Of a stretch of DNA of 64,000 bases, positions 18,865 to 28,203 are shown piece after piece (position 1 is the stretch's first letter; the number at the start of each line of letters is the position of its first letter). The DNA lies in NCBI RefSeq assembly GCF_034424215.1, contig NZ_CP139960.1, forward strand, positions 4,154,001 through 4,218,000, given 5' to 3'. Made by a program: the position numbers and the translations under genes. This DNA comes from Niabella yanshanensis (lineage in GTDB: Bacteria; Bacteroidota; Bacteroidia; Chitinophagales; Chitinophagaceae). Below the pieces are notes generated by a model that did not search any database, was not told where the DNA came from, and was given only the letters and a program-made list of their open reading frames with translations.

Positions 18865-20847
18865 ATGAAAATTATGAATATTAATACAGGAAAATATTTA
18901 ATGGGCGCTATGATCGCTGCAGTCATACTCACAGGTTTTTCTTGTAAAAAATACCTGGATGTGGTACCTGACAATACCTTAAAACTGGATAACATATTTA
19001 ATTTGCGGGAAGATGCCTGGAATGGCCTCGCAAAAGTGTACAGTTATATGCCCCGGGACGGAGATGTGCATTTAACATCGTGGACCTTAGGAGATGAATG
19101 GATTGGAAGGCTGGATTATAATAATAATACAGGTAACCTGAGGGGCATGCGCATTATGAGAGGGCTTCAGTCTCAATCAGCACCTCAGCTGGGGTACTGG
19201 TCGGGCACACAGGGCGGCAGTCCACTTTACCAGGCTGTAAGACAGGCCGATATTTTCCTGGAAAATATTGGCAAAGTAAGAGATATGACCGAAGTGGAAC
19301 GAAACGATTGGAAGGCACAGGTCAAAATGTTGAAAGCGTACTACCTGTTTATGCTGGTGCAAAGGTACGGGCCAATTGTATTGCCCACTTTCACCGCAAC
19401 GCCTGAAACGCCTACAGAAGATTTATTTATTCCCCGCTCAAAAGTAGAAGACTGCTTCAAATATATTTTGGACTTGATGGAGGAAGCTATACCTGCATTG
19501 GATGAGCGTGCTGGTGAAAATGAAGTAGGACAAATAGATAGAATTGTTGCCAAGTCGATAAAAGCAAAGGTTTTATTTTTCAGAGCCAGTCCGTTCTATA
19601 ATGGTAATATGGAATACTATGGTGATTTTGTAAACGAAAAAGGTGAGCCGTTTTTTCCGTTGCAGTATGATAAAGAAAAATGGAAGGCTGCTATAGATGC
19701 CTTAAATGATGCTATAACTACAGCCGAAACAAATGGGCATGTAATGTATACTTATACTAAAGAGCCCTACCTGTTTGACCGGGAGGCGTTTCAGAAAAAT
19801 CCGGCTAATATGAAAAAGCTGTATGATTTACGTATGGTGATTTGCGACCCCTGGAACAGGGAAGTGGTTTGGGGTAATTCCAATATTGATTATTATGGTG
19901 GCGGTGAAATACCACATGGTTCTAACATGAGATTGCCTGACGGGTATGGTGACGGTGTTAAAAACGATCCCGGCTTTTCCTGGCAATGGTTAGCAGCCAC
20001 CTACCAGATGGCTGAACGCTATTACACTAAAAATGGACTGCCAATTGAAGATGATCTGACTTTTAACATGAATACACGGCATGAGCTGACTACTACTCCC
20101 GGCGCTTCGAGTGCAGAATATGTTCCTTTAACCGGAATTATGCAACCCGGAACGGAAACCATTAACCTGTATTTAAACCGTGAACCACGCTTTTATGCGA
20201 ACCTGGCAATAACCGGTGGATACTGGAGAACGCATACCAAACTGATTAAGACAATTATGTATGCTAACAGGGATGGTGGATTCAACTCTTCACAGCATAC
20301 TACTGATTATTATTGCACAGGTATAGGGGTTAAAAAATTCGTTCATCCTGAATCTCAGTCCGGGGCCTGGCAAAGAACAGTAAAATATCCTTATCCAATT
20401 ATAAGAATGGCGGACCTCTATTTAATGAAAGCAGAAGCATTAAATGAGTATTCTGGTCCGAGTGCAGAAGTGTATGCCCAGATCAATAAAATACGCCAAC
20501 GAGCTGGTGTGCCTGATATAGAGACAGTTTGGTCGAACCCAACTTTAGCCAGAACGCCTAACAAACACCTGACTAAAGAAGGATTGCGTGACATCATTTT
20601 ACAGGAGCGTGCTGTAGAACTCGCTTTTGAAGGACAGCATTTCTGGGACATGTTGCGTCATAAACGTGCACCGGGTGCTTTCTCTGTACCGATATATGGA
20701 TGGACACATACAGGTACCACGGGAACCAGCTTTTTTGTGTTGAACGTAAAGCAAGAGCGCCGCTTTACCATAAACGATTGTTTATGGCCCATCGATTTAA
20801 ATGAGATGAATACCAACGGAAAATTAATTCAAAACCCGGGCTGGTAA
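18865..20847 (+). CDS. SusD/RagB-family nutrient-binding lipoprotein
   Basis: The 660-residue lipoprotein has a signal peptide with lipobox TGFSC (Cys at about residue 27) followed by KKYLDVVPD, the usual SusD start. TPR-like helices (VYSYMPRDGD; KAYYLFMLVQRYGPIVL) and the C-terminal SusD motif (YPYPIIRMADLYLMKAEALNEY, then ERAVELAFEGQHFWDMLRHKRA) are present. It is longer than the common 500-570 residues. It binds substrate at the cell surface and caps the SusC barrel encoded upstream. An alternative ATG lies 9 bp downstream of the chosen one. Confidence 0.95.
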   Translation: MKIMNINTGKYLMGAMIAAVILTGFSCKKYLDVVPDNTLKLDNIFNLREDAWNGLAKVYSYMPRDGDVHLTSWTLGDEWIGRLDYNNNTGNLRGMRIMRGLQSQSAPQLGYWSGTQGGSPLYQAVRQADIFLENIGKVRDMTEVERNDWKAQVKMLKAYYLFMLVQRYGPIVLPTFTATPETPTEDLFIPRSKVEDCFKYILDLMEEAIPALDERAGENEVGQIDRIVAKSIKAKVLFFRASPFYNGNMEYYGDFVNEKGEPFFPLQYDKEKWKAAIDALNDAITTAETNGHVMYTYTKEPYLFDREAFQKNPANMKKLYDLRMVICDPWNREVVWGNSNIDYYGGGEIPHGSNMRLPDGYGDGVKNDPGFSWQWLAATYQMAERYYTKNGLPIEDDLTFNMNTRHELTTTPGASSAEYVPLTGIMQPGTETINLYLNREPRFYANLAITGGYWRTHTKLIKTIMYANRDGGFNSSQHTTDYYCTGIGVKKFVHPESQSGAWQRTVKYPYPIIRMADLYLMKAEALNEYSGPSAEVYAQINKIRQRAGVPDIETVWSNPTLARTPNKHLTKEGLRDIILQERAVELAFEGQHFWDMLRHKRAPGAFSVPIYGWTHTGTTGTSFFVLNVKQERRFTINDCLWPIDLNEMNTNGKLIQNPGW

Positions 20848-20882
20848 CCAAAATTATATAACGGTTTATAAAAATTATTATC

Positions 20883-22148
20883 ATGATGCAACGCCTTTAT
20901 TTATTATCATTGGCTGTTCTACTAACCATTGCCTGCAAGAAAAAGGATCGCCTTCAATCCTCACAGGATGACAAAACCCCTCCGGGAAAAGTTACACTGA
21001 AGACTTATAAGCCTTTATACGGCGGAGCCAGATTTTTTTACACAGTGCCTGGAGATCAGGACCTGCTGGGAGTAGAGGCCGTTTATACCAAGGCAGATGG
21101 TAAGTCCTTTACCTTTATGTCGTCTTACTTTGTAGATTCATTGGATGTGTATGGATTTGGTAATGTGAGTGAGCATAAAGTAGCATTATATGCTGTAGAT
21201 AGAGCCGGAAACAGGTCGGAGCCGCTGGAAATCCCGGTTACGCCGTTAGAGCCAGCTTACTCAAGGGTGGCAGAGACTATTGTAGCCAAGCCTGGATTTA
21301 GTTCCTTTTTCCTGGATTGGGTAAACGAATTAGAGCAGAATATAAACGTGTATGTTGATTATGAATTTAGATTAAATGGTGAAGCCAGGAAGCTGACCAC
21401 GGTTTTTTCCTCTAATTTATCGGAAGACAGACGATTTATCAATGATTTAAAACTTGGAACCACCGAACCGGTAAAAGTATCAGTTAGGGTAGAAGATATA
21501 TACGGCAACATCACCCAAACCATTGATAAGGGGAGTTTAAACCTGCTGGAGGATGTGGAGCTACCTAAACGCAACTGGTCCCTTCCTGCTCCTAATGACT
21601 CAATCGGCGGTGTACCCATGGTTTTTGGAGATGGTCTTGAAGGCCGAAATGCAAAAGTTATTGATGGCATTATAGACAGAGGTGACAATTTAAATTTTCT
21701 TCATACAGCCGGACGTGGCCGGACCGGCAGGGCTCAGGACGGAAACATGCCCTGGAACTTCATAATCGAACTGGGAGATTACTATGAGATCAGCAGGATT
21801 GTTACTGTACAGCGACATTCAGGCGGATTGGCAAATGTGAGCCGGGGACAATATTACCGCTATGAAAATGTAGGAATTTACAAAGTGTACATTTGGGATG
21901 ATGTTAAGCAGGATTGGGAATATGTTACAGAGCATAAAGTAGTGGAGCCAACAGGTTTGACCGAGCTCGAGTTTGTTAAGAAAGGTGAGGCAGGGGATAT
22001 GGCTTATATGTATCCTGACAATCCCAGATATACCAAACGAACCAAGCGCTTTAGATTCGAAGCCTATAAAGGTTTTGGAGGTAATTACACTTTAGACGAC
22101 GCCAACTGTCTTTCCGAAATAACATTATTTGGTAAACGTTCCAATTGA
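20883..22148 (+). CDS. DUF5000/DUF4959-type SusCD-associated lipoprotein
   Basis: The 421-residue product is a lipoprotein (lipobox LTIAC, Cys near residue 19, followed by KKKD). It has two fibronectin/Ig-like beta domains (about 35-130 and 130-215) and a C-terminal discoidin-like (F5/8-type) domain with WNFIIELGDYYEISRIVTVQRH. This layout matches the DUF4959-DUF5126-DUF5000 lipoproteins that follow susD in many Bacteroidota polysaccharide-utilisation-type operons, and it probably binds carbohydrate at the surface. It starts 35 bp after susD and ends just before the next lipoprotein gene. Confidence 0.82.
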   Translation: MMQRLYLLSLAVLLTIACKKKDRLQSSQDDKTPPGKVTLKTYKPLYGGARFFYTVPGDQDLLGVEAVYTKADGKSFTFMSSYFVDSLDVYGFGNVSEHKVALYAVDRAGNRSEPLEIPVTPLEPAYSRVAETIVAKPGFSSFFLDWVNELEQNINVYVDYEFRLNGEARKLTTVFSSNLSEDRRFINDLKLGTTEPVKVSVRVEDIYGNITQTIDKGSLNLLEDVELPKRNWSLPAPNDSIGGVPMVFGDGLEGRNAKVIDGIIDRGDNLNFLHTAGRGRTGRAQDGNMPWNFIIELGDYYEISRIVTVQRHSGGLANVSRGQYYRYENVGIYKVYIWDDVKQDWEYVTEHKVVEPTGLTELEFVKKGEAGDMAYMYPDNPRYTKRTKRFRFEAYKGFGGNYTLDDANCLSEITLFGKRSN

Positions 22149-22177
22149 TTCCTGTAACGAACTCAAATTTCTTTAAA

Positions 22178-23332
22178 ATGAACAACTATAAATTTTTGCT
22201 GCTGTTTCTTGTGATGGGTATAGTTACTGTGACTGCCTGTAGCAAGATGGATGAAAATTTTAAAAAGTATGCTGGTGAAACAGTTTATCCCGGAAAATTT
22301 GACACCATTGTAGGTCGTGTAGGATATGAGCGCCTGGAAATAGATCTCATGAAAGCAGGCCGCATTCGGGCAAGTGATATGAAACTAGGCAAAGCTGTTA
22401 AGAGCGTTGTCGAATATGACGGAAAGACGATGACCATTGATACGCTGGCCTCATGGATCAATATTACCGGCCTTACCGAACCTAAGCTATACAGGATAAA
22501 AGCTTATACAATGGACGATGCCGGAAACAAATCGGTACCGCAGGAAATAGCGCTAATCCCTTTTTCCAAGGGAGATAAAGCTAATTTAACCGTTCCCCCA
22601 CCGAAAGTGGTAGCTACGCCTGATGCAGTAGCTTTAACCTGGCCCGGCGGGCTATCGTCGGTGCTATTGGATTATTATGGTTTAAAATACTCCTACAAAG
22701 ATAAGAACGGAGTGACCCGTGAGGGTGTGGCGCAAAACAATCCTGTTATTGTAATGCAAAACGTGAAGAAAGGAGAATTGAATACTATTAATATCAGCTT
22801 TAAGATTATCCCTAAAGTAAACGGAAATCCTATAATAGACACTGTCTGGTTAGATCAGGAAATATCTGTGCAGGTGCCACTGTCGGTTACTCCTTATTTT
22901 GGTATTGAGCAAACGCTTGGCGCAAGTATTACGGTAAGCCGGGATAATGATGGGGGACCCGGATCCAGGGAAGGATCTTTGAAATTGATAGATTTTGATT
23001 ACAAAACGAAACTCTACATGGGCAGCTACACTCCCCAGTTTTGGATGCAGCAAGAGTTGTTTGCGCCAGCAGCAGTTAACTCTTACATGTTGTCTACGGG
23101 AGATGACGCGCCAGACCGCGATCCCAAATCCTGGACATTGTCGGGGTCTAATAATGGTGTTGATTGGACAGCGGTTGATACACGTACCGGAGAAATGTTT
23201 AGCCAGCGCAGCACCTACCGGATCTTTGACTTTACAAACACTGTATCTTATAAGTATTACCGCTTGGCCGTGACTCAGAATAATGGAGCGGGGGCCTTCC
23301 AGTTAGGTGAGTGGAGGTTGTTCACGAAATAG
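22178..23332 (+). CDS. DUF4998-type SusCD-associated lipoprotein
   Basis: From the ATG at 22178 the protein is 384 residues with lipobox VTAC (Cys near residue 21). The frame extends upstream to a TTG overlapping the previous stop, but the ATG gives a clean signal peptide. The N-terminal half matches DUF4998 (YAGETVYPGKFDTIVGRVGYERLEID-type segment, split here) and the C-terminal 130 residues read as a discoidin-like domain (SWTLSGSNNGVDWTAVDTRTGEMF; YKYYRLAVTQNNG). Together with the previous gene it probably gives two surface binding proteins for the SusCD pair. Last gene of the operon; a double hairpin follows. Confidence 0.8.
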   Translation: MNNYKFLLLFLVMGIVTVTACSKMDENFKKYAGETVYPGKFDTIVGRVGYERLEIDLMKAGRIRASDMKLGKAVKSVVEYDGKTMTIDTLASWINITGLTEPKLYRIKAYTMDDAGNKSVPQEIALIPFSKGDKANLTVPPPKVVATPDAVALTWPGGLSSVLLDYYGLKYSYKDKNGVTREGVAQNNPVIVMQNVKKGELNTINISFKIIPKVNGNPIIDTVWLDQEISVQVPLSVTPYFGIEQTLGASITVSRDNDGGPGSREGSLKLIDFDYKTKLYMGSYTPQFWMQQELFAPAAVNSYMLSTGDDAPDRDPKSWTLSGSNNGVDWTAVDTRTGEMFSQRSTYRIFDFTNTVSYKYYRLAVTQNNGAGAFQLGEWRLFTK

Positions 23333-23350
23333 CAGGAGTATCAATGATAA

Positions 23351-23385
23351 AAGAAGCCCGGCATTTCTAAAGTGCCGGGCTTCTT
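23351..23385 (+). terminator. Hairpin 1 of a double terminator (after lipoprotein operon)
   Basis: A 13-bp stem (AAGAAGCCCGGCA / TGCCGGGCTTCTT) with a 9-nt loop, 18 bp after the last plus-strand stop codon. Confidence 0.8.
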
Positions 23386-23393
23386 AATATAAA

Positions 23394-23424
23394 AAGAGCC
23401 CATGGTTTTAAATCATGGGCTCTT
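23394..23424 (-). terminator. Hairpin 2 of a double terminator (after oxidoreductase)
   Basis: An 11-bp stem (AAGAGCCCATG / CATGGGCTCTT) with a 9-nt loop. On the minus strand it runs straight into a T-tract, so it best serves the convergent Gfo/Idh gene; on the plus strand an eight-T run also follows after 9 nt. Confidence 0.8.
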
Positions 23425-23443
23425 CATAGTTTAATTTTTTTTA

Positions 23444-24781
23444 TTAAAATCCCCTGTACTGACCTTCGAGGAATTTGTTGGCCTCTGTTTCTTTAAACCG
23501 CGCGTTTTTACCATCCCAATTCAAGGTTGTATTGGGGAATTGCGCAGCTATAACGCCTAATAATATCACCTCAGTCAATTTTGCTGAGTAAGAAAAAGGA
23601 GCGCTGCATTTGGCTTTGCCCAGGCAGGCATCTACAAACTCGTGGTAATGCTTCTGCCCTTCTACGTCATAACTTACGGTTGGTTTACCCGCCTCATTTT
23701 TGGTGTCATACTTTTTAATGTCAATGGTTTGATAGGCGCCATTGATAATCAGTTTGGGAAGTTGCATGAAATGAGGTAGTAAAAGGCGCTGGCCGTTTTC
23801 GCCGATAAACATGGCGCCCTGATCAGGCAACTGCTCGCCATTCGGAAGTTTTAATTCTTCCTGAGGTTCCGGCGCTCCCTTACCATCGTACCAAACCCAT
23901 TCTAACGTTTTAGCAGTATAGGGTGTGCCAGGGAAAACATAAACTACATGGTTGTTTTCGGGATGGCCGAAACCATTAGGTGCGCGGCATTCGTTCTTCA
24001 CAGTTAACGGCACTCCCAGTTTCAGCGCATTGTAGGGTGTGTCGAAAATATGAACGCCCATATCGCCTAAAGTTCCACAGCCATAATCCAGGTATTTGCG
24101 CCAGTTACCGGGATGATAAAATCCTTTTTTGTAAGGACGTTCCTTTGCGGTCCCCAGCCAAAGATTCCAATCCAGTCCTTCCGGTACCGGATCGCTTCCT
24201 TCCGGTTCAGTTCCATCGTATCCCCATACTTTGGGAGACCAGGCGATTACTTTTTTAACTTTCCCGATAATACCTTTTTGAATGAGAATAGTGGCTAATT
24301 TATAATCATAAAACGAATGTACCTGGATGCCCATTTGTGTAACCAGCTTTTTCTTCGCCGCAACCTGTTCCATTTTGCGCGACTCGGATATGTAGTGCGT
24401 AAGAGGTTTCTGGCAGTAAACGTTTTTATTCAGCTCCATGGCCATCAGTGATACAGGCGCGTGAGCGTGATCTGGTGTTGATACTACAACGGCATCTATT
24501 TCGCTGCCAATGCTTTCAAACATTTTTCTGTAATCAGTAAAAATTTTAGCGCCGGCATAAGAGCCTTTTACTGCGTTTATTTTATTCATATCCACATCAC
24601 AAAGCGCTATTACTTCTACCGCAGGGTGCGAGGCAATATCCTTTAAGTCGGCGGTGCCCATCATGCCTAGCCCAACCTGGGCAACTCTCAGCTTTTTAGT
24701 TCCTGATGCCAGTGAAGACAAGGGCAGCATAAATGCTAAACTACCGGCTGCTGTAGTTTTTATAAAATCAATCCTTTTCAT
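23444..24781 (-). CDS. Gfo/Idh/MocA-family oxidoreductase (exported type)
   Basis: The 445-residue protein has an N-terminal export signal (KRIDFIKTTAAGSLAFMLPL; a Tat-like start with KR instead of RR), a Rossmann NAD(P) fold with GLGMMG (about 37-42), and the family motif QKPLTHYISESRKM near 120-135 with Lys. The C-terminal domain includes GDMGVHIFDTPYNAL. It belongs to the group that includes GH109-like enzymes and sugar dehydrogenases. Here it is encoded directly after the DUF1080 gene on the same strand, a pairing associated with oxidation of a sugar hydroxyl to a 3-keto form followed by cleavage. Substrate not predictable. Confidence 0.88.
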   Translation of the reverse strand: MKRIDFIKTTAAGSLAFMLPLSSLASGTKKLRVAQVGLGMMGTADLKDIASHPAVEVIALCDVDMNKINAVKGSYAGAKIFTDYRKMFESIGSEIDAVVVSTPDHAHAPVSLMAMELNKNVYCQKPLTHYISESRKMEQVAAKKKLVTQMGIQVHSFYDYKLATILIQKGIIGKVKKVIAWSPKVWGYDGTEPEGSDPVPEGLDWNLWLGTAKERPYKKGFYHPGNWRKYLDYGCGTLGDMGVHIFDTPYNALKLGVPLTVKNECRAPNGFGHPENNHVVYVFPGTPYTAKTLEWVWYDGKGAPEPQEELKLPNGEQLPDQGAMFIGENGQRLLLPHFMQLPKLIINGAYQTIDIKKYDTKNEAGKPTVSYDVEGQKHYHEFVDACLGKAKCSAPFSYSAKLTEVILLGVIAAQFPNTTLNWDGKNARFKETEANKFLEGQYRGF

Positions 24782-24824
24782 CAGTTTGTTTTTTGTTTTT
24801 AATAATGGCTTTTGTTACTGATAT

Positions 24825-25607
24825 TTATTTAAGTGGTTTTACTTTTATGTTTCTGAACCATAAAGAGCTGCCATGATATTGCAGGCCTATATATCCCGTT
24901 TTAAATTTGCCGTAATCAGCGCTTTTAGCCCATTTGCCGGCCTGTTTGCGGGCCTGCCAATCTTGAGAATCAGGATCAAAGCTTACAATTTTAACGCCAT
25001 TTAACCAATGTTCAATGCGGCCGGGCGCCACAACGATTTTTGTAGTATTCCATTGGCCGGCGGGATGCAATACTTTTTTGCTCTCATCTGCGGGGTGCAT
25101 GGCATAATCGGCGCCGGTCTTTTGCCAATCCTGTAATTGTTCAGGATTTTTTGCGCCAAACTGGGCGTTATAATCCTTTAAATTACTATGCATTTGTGCA
25201 TAATTTTCATCATCGATAAGCTGGTATTCGGGCGAAATGCTGGATGGACCGCCATGTCCTTCTTTTACATGATAAAAAATACCACTGTTGCCTCCTTTTC
25301 CTATTTTCCAATCTATCGTCAGTTCAAAATATTCAAATTCCTGCCCGGGAAAAATGATGTCACGGCTGCCTTTATAAGAAACATCATTTACTTTTTCGTT
25401 GACCTTGTCGTTGTCCACCCAAAGCATATTATTGCTTAGTATCCAACCCGGAGGTAATGTTTTGGCCCCGTAGCCCCTCCATTGGGAAGCATTTTCTTTG
25501 CTCAGCAAATTGATGGTTTTGTTTTTTTGCGCGAGCGCACTAAAAGCATTACTTACAAAAAGAAGAGAAATCCATATTACAGGATTTAAGAGTTGTTTAA
25601 ATTTCAT
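24825..25607 (-). CDS. DUF1080 protein (3-keto-disaccharide hydrolase-like), secreted
   Basis: The start is set at the ATG at 25607 (260 residues), which gives a clean signal peptide ending ALAQ; the open frame reaches 25685 but the upstream part is not signal-like. The DUF1080 jelly-roll (concanavalin-like) fold is indicated by WILSNNMLWVDN, FEYFELTIDWKIGKGGNSGIFYH, AGQWNTTKIVVAPGRIEHWLNG and the closing GYIGLQYHGSSLWFRNIKVKPL. Members hydrolyse 3-keto glycosides or disaccharides in the periplasm. It is transcribed with the oxidoreductase (43-bp gap), giving an oxidise-then-cleave pair convergent with the SusCD operon. Confidence 0.88.
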   Translation of the reverse strand: MKFKQLLNPVIWISLLFVSNAFSALAQKNKTINLLSKENASQWRGYGAKTLPPGWILSNNMLWVDNDKVNEKVNDVSYKGSRDIIFPGQEFEYFELTIDWKIGKGGNSGIFYHVKEGHGGPSSISPEYQLIDDENYAQMHSNLKDYNAQFGAKNPEQLQDWQKTGADYAMHPADESKKVLHPAGQWNTTKIVVAPGRIEHWLNGVKIVSFDPDSQDWQARKQAGKWAKSADYGKFKTGYIGLQYHGSSLWFRNIKVKPLK

Positions 25608-25699
25608 ATTAACTGGCACTAAATTCTTAATAGCAAAGAGTTCAGACCGAACTTTTATTTGTAACCTGTTAAAAATAGCAAACAATTTTGTTAGTACAC

Positions 25700-26095
25700 T
25701 TAATCCCCTCGATATTTTCTTCTATTATCTTTTACAACACTTTTTCTTTTTTTGCTTTCTATTCTTTTTTCTATAGATGCTTTCGATGCCTTTGTAGCAA
25801 TACGGGCTTTCTTTTTCTGCAGCGCTTTGTTAACTATTTCATTTATTTTTCTGGTGGCATCTGCTTTATTTTCTAATTGTGTACGGTGGGTTTCTGATTT
25901 TACCCATAAATACCCTTCATTATTAACACGATTGACGAGCTTTTCGCGTAGCAATTGTTTCTGGGTTGCAGATAATACTGCAGAGCCATCAATATGGAAA
26001 TTGGCCAACACCGCTGTTTCCACCTTATTCACGTTTTGCCCACCCTTACCACCGCTACGGGTGGTTCTGAAAATAATCTCTTTTGAAACATCCAT
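25700..26095 (-). CDS. arfB: Alternative ribosome-rescue factor ArfB/YaeJ-like
   Basis: From the ATG at 26095 (131 residues; the frame opens at a TTG 9 bp upstream). It has the class-I release-factor catalytic domain: TTRSGGKGGQNVNKVETAV with GGQ at 18-20, which hydrolyses peptidyl-tRNA. The C-terminus is a long basic tail (KASIEKRIESKKRKSVVKDNRRKYRGD) that in ArfB/ICT1 enters the empty mRNA channel of a stalled ribosome. There are no codon-recognition domains, which separates it from RF1/RF2. It is divergent from the dtd operon. Confidence 0.92.
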   Translation of the reverse strand: MDVSKEIIFRTTRSGGKGGQNVNKVETAVLANFHIDGSAVLSATQKQLLREKLVNRVNNEGYLWVKSETHRTQLENKADATRKINEIVNKALQKKKARIATKASKASIEKRIESKKRKSVVKDNRRKYRGD

Positions 26096-26262
26096 TTTAT
26101 TCAATTATCACTCTAAATTATATTTTATATTTTGCATGCATGAAATAAGCCGCATGCATTCTTTATATCTCCGGCTGACAGAACAGGGTTAGGTAGGCAG
26201 AGCAGTGACTATCTGCCGGGTGAAAGACAGACCCTGACAAGTGAAAATATAAAAAAGAACCA

Positions 26263-26715
26263 ATGAAAGTGGTGATTCAACGGGTGCTGCAGGCCTCGGT
26301 AACGATCGATAAAGCTGTACATTCGGCTATTCATACAGGTCTGATGATATTGCTGGGTATTGAAGATCAGGATAGTGATGAGGATGTTCGCTGGCTGAGC
26401 CAGAAAATAACGCAGTTAAGGATTTTTGATGATGCTGAAGGGGTGATGAACTTATCTGTAAAGGATGTGGACGGCGATATATTACTCGTGAGCCAGTTTA
26501 CCCTGTATGCCTCAACAAAAAAAGGTAACCGGCCTTCCTATATTAAGGCAAGTAAGCCGCCTGTAGCGGTTCCGCTATATGAGCAAATGATCGGTCAACT
26601 GCAACAGGACCTGGGAAAAACCATTCAAACAGGTATATTCGGCGCAGATATGCAGGTACAGCTGGTTAACGATGGCCCGGTAACTATTATTATTGACACC
26701 AAGAATAAAGAATAA
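26263..26715 (+). CDS. dtd: D-aminoacyl-tRNA deacylase
   Basis: The 150-residue protein is a full-length DTD. The conserved SQFTL motif is at 77-81 and the Gly-cisPro motif (NDGPVTI, Gly-Pro at 138-139) near the C-terminus, both needed to reject L-aminoacyl-tRNA. It frees tRNA mischarged with D-amino acids or glycine in the cytoplasm. First gene of a probable three-gene operon; its stop codon is one base from the next start codon. Confidence 0.95.
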   Translation: MKVVIQRVLQASVTIDKAVHSAIHTGLMILLGIEDQDSDEDVRWLSQKITQLRIFDDAEGVMNLSVKDVDGDILLVSQFTLYASTKKGNRPSYIKASKPPVAVPLYEQMIGQLQQDLGKTIQTGIFGADMQVQLVNDGPVTIIIDTKNKE

Positions 26716-26716
26716 T

Positions 26717-27061
26717 ATGACAATCAACGAAGCGCAACAACAGGTAGATGAATGGATCAGGACGGTAGGGGTTAAATATTTTGGCGAGCTTACTAATATG
26801 GCGATTCTCACGGAAGAAGTAGGTGAATTGTCAAAGCATATGGCCCGCATTTATGGCGAACAATCTTATAAGAATGGTAAAGTTTATACCCGGGAAGAAC
26901 AAACGCAAATGCTTGCTGATGAAATGGCCGATGTTTTGTGGGTAGTACTTTGTCTCGCCAATCAAACAGGTATCAACCTCACAGAGGCGTTGAGAAAAAA
27001 TTTTGATAAGAAAACTATACGGGATGCAGAAAGGCATGTCAATAATGTAAAACTGAAGTAG
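26717..27061 (+). CDS. MazG-like nucleotide pyrophosphohydrolase
   Basis: From the ATG at 26717 (114 residues). It carries the all-alpha NTP-PPase motif: ILTEEVGELSKHMAR (EExxE) and, about 30 residues on, ADEMADVLWVV (ExxD), which bind Mg2+ for hydrolysis of (d)NTPs to monophosphates. A single-domain length of ~110 residues fits the small MazG-like group. It follows dtd with a 1-base gap, so translation is probably coupled and both may act as quality-control enzymes. Confidence 0.9.
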   Translation: MTINEAQQQVDEWIRTVGVKYFGELTNMAILTEEVGELSKHMARIYGEQSYKNGKVYTREEQTQMLADEMADVLWVVLCLANQTGINLTEALRKNFDKKTIRDAERHVNNVKLK

Positions 27062-27067
27062 GTTCTA

Positions 27068-28069
27068 ATGAAGAAAACCTGGATCATCATCAAGCAGTCA
27101 GTCGAAGAAATTTTCGACATGCGCATTTTTAAGTTAAGTGCAGCATTAGCGTACTATACCATTTTTTCTATACCAGGTTTACTGATTGTGGTGTTGTGGA
27201 TAGCAGATGTATTTTCAGGCCATGATGCGAATATTAAGTCCAGTTTATACAGCCAGATATCAGAATTGGTGGGACGCAGTGCATCCCGGCAAATAGAAGC
27301 TACTATTACCAATGCCTCAGCCTTCCCGGATAAAAGCTTTTCAACGATCGTAGGTTTAGGTACACTCATTTTCGGTGCGACCAGCATTTTTGCCGAGATA
27401 CAGGACTCTATAAATGTGATATGGCGGTTGAAAACAAAGCCTAAGAAAGGCAGGGGCTGGCTAAAGTTAATCATCGACCGATTGTTGTCTTTTTCTGTGG
27501 TTATCTCGCTGGGGTTTCTATTGCTGGTGTCCTTATTGGTTAACGGCCTGATGGATATTTTTATTGATCAGTTGACAAAGAGCATTCCTGAAACACAGGT
27601 TACCATTGCCTATTTGTCTAACCTGGGTATTACTTTTCTGATTACCTCTTTTTTATTCGGACTTATTTTTAAAGTGTTACCGGATGCCCGTATCCGTTGG
27701 AAAGCCGTTCGGGCCGGTGCTTTTGTAACAGCTATACTTTTTATGCTTGGCAAATTTTTAATAAGCTATTACCTGGGCCATAATAAGATGACTTCAGCTT
27801 ATGGTGCCGCAGGCTCCATAATAGTGATATTGCTTTGGGTTTATTATTCCGCTGTTATACTTTATTTCGGTGCTGCGTTTACAAGAGTATTCGCCATACA
27901 TAACGATATGAATATCTACCCCAATCAATATGCTGTTTGGGTAGAACAGGTAGAAGTGGAGCATGAAGATTCCATTCAAAACCTGCATAACGATAAAGTG
28001 GTGGCTGCCCACGAGCATGATGTTATAAAGGAAATTGACCCCAACACCGGACAAGAGAAGAAAGGATAA
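27068..28069 (+). CDS. YihY/BrkB-family inner-membrane protein
   Basis: The 333-residue protein has about six transmembrane helices (for example LSAALAYYTIFSIPGLLIVV near 25-44, LLSFSVVISLGFLLLVSLLV near 140-160, and SIIVILLWVYYSAVILYFGAAF near 255-277), the latter being the YihY/BrkB signature. A cytoplasmic acidic/His-rich tail follows. Despite the old name RNase BN, the family is of unknown, probably transport, function. It starts 6 bp after the MazG-like gene and is followed by a hairpin at 28163. Confidence 0.9.
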   Translation: MKKTWIIIKQSVEEIFDMRIFKLSAALAYYTIFSIPGLLIVVLWIADVFSGHDANIKSSLYSQISELVGRSASRQIEATITNASAFPDKSFSTIVGLGTLIFGATSIFAEIQDSINVIWRLKTKPKKGRGWLKLIIDRLLSFSVVISLGFLLLVSLLVNGLMDIFIDQLTKSIPETQVTIAYLSNLGITFLITSFLFGLIFKVLPDARIRWKAVRAGAFVTAILFMLGKFLISYYLGHNKMTSAYGAAGSIIVILLWVYYSAVILYFGAAFTRVFAIHNDMNIYPNQYAVWVEQVEVEHEDSIQNLHNDKVVAAHEHDVIKEIDPNTGQEKKG

Positions 28070-28162
28070 GCGGCTTTGCGTTACTTTGCTATTTGAGCTG
28101 CAACAAAAATTTAACGCTGTAATTTCTGTGAAATAAATAATTCCCCGGGAAACCGTATCTTT

Positions 28163-28203
28163 CCAACCTGCATTTATACGATGGCCGGTTGGTATTATTT
28201 TTT
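28163..28203 (+). terminator. Probable terminator between yihY and tetR
   Basis: CCAACC at 28163-28168 pairs with GGTTGG at 28187-28192 (18-nt loop), followed by TATTATTTTTTAT. Stem is short, so confidence is moderate; the tract overlaps the end of the convergent tetR-type gene. Confidence 0.45.
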
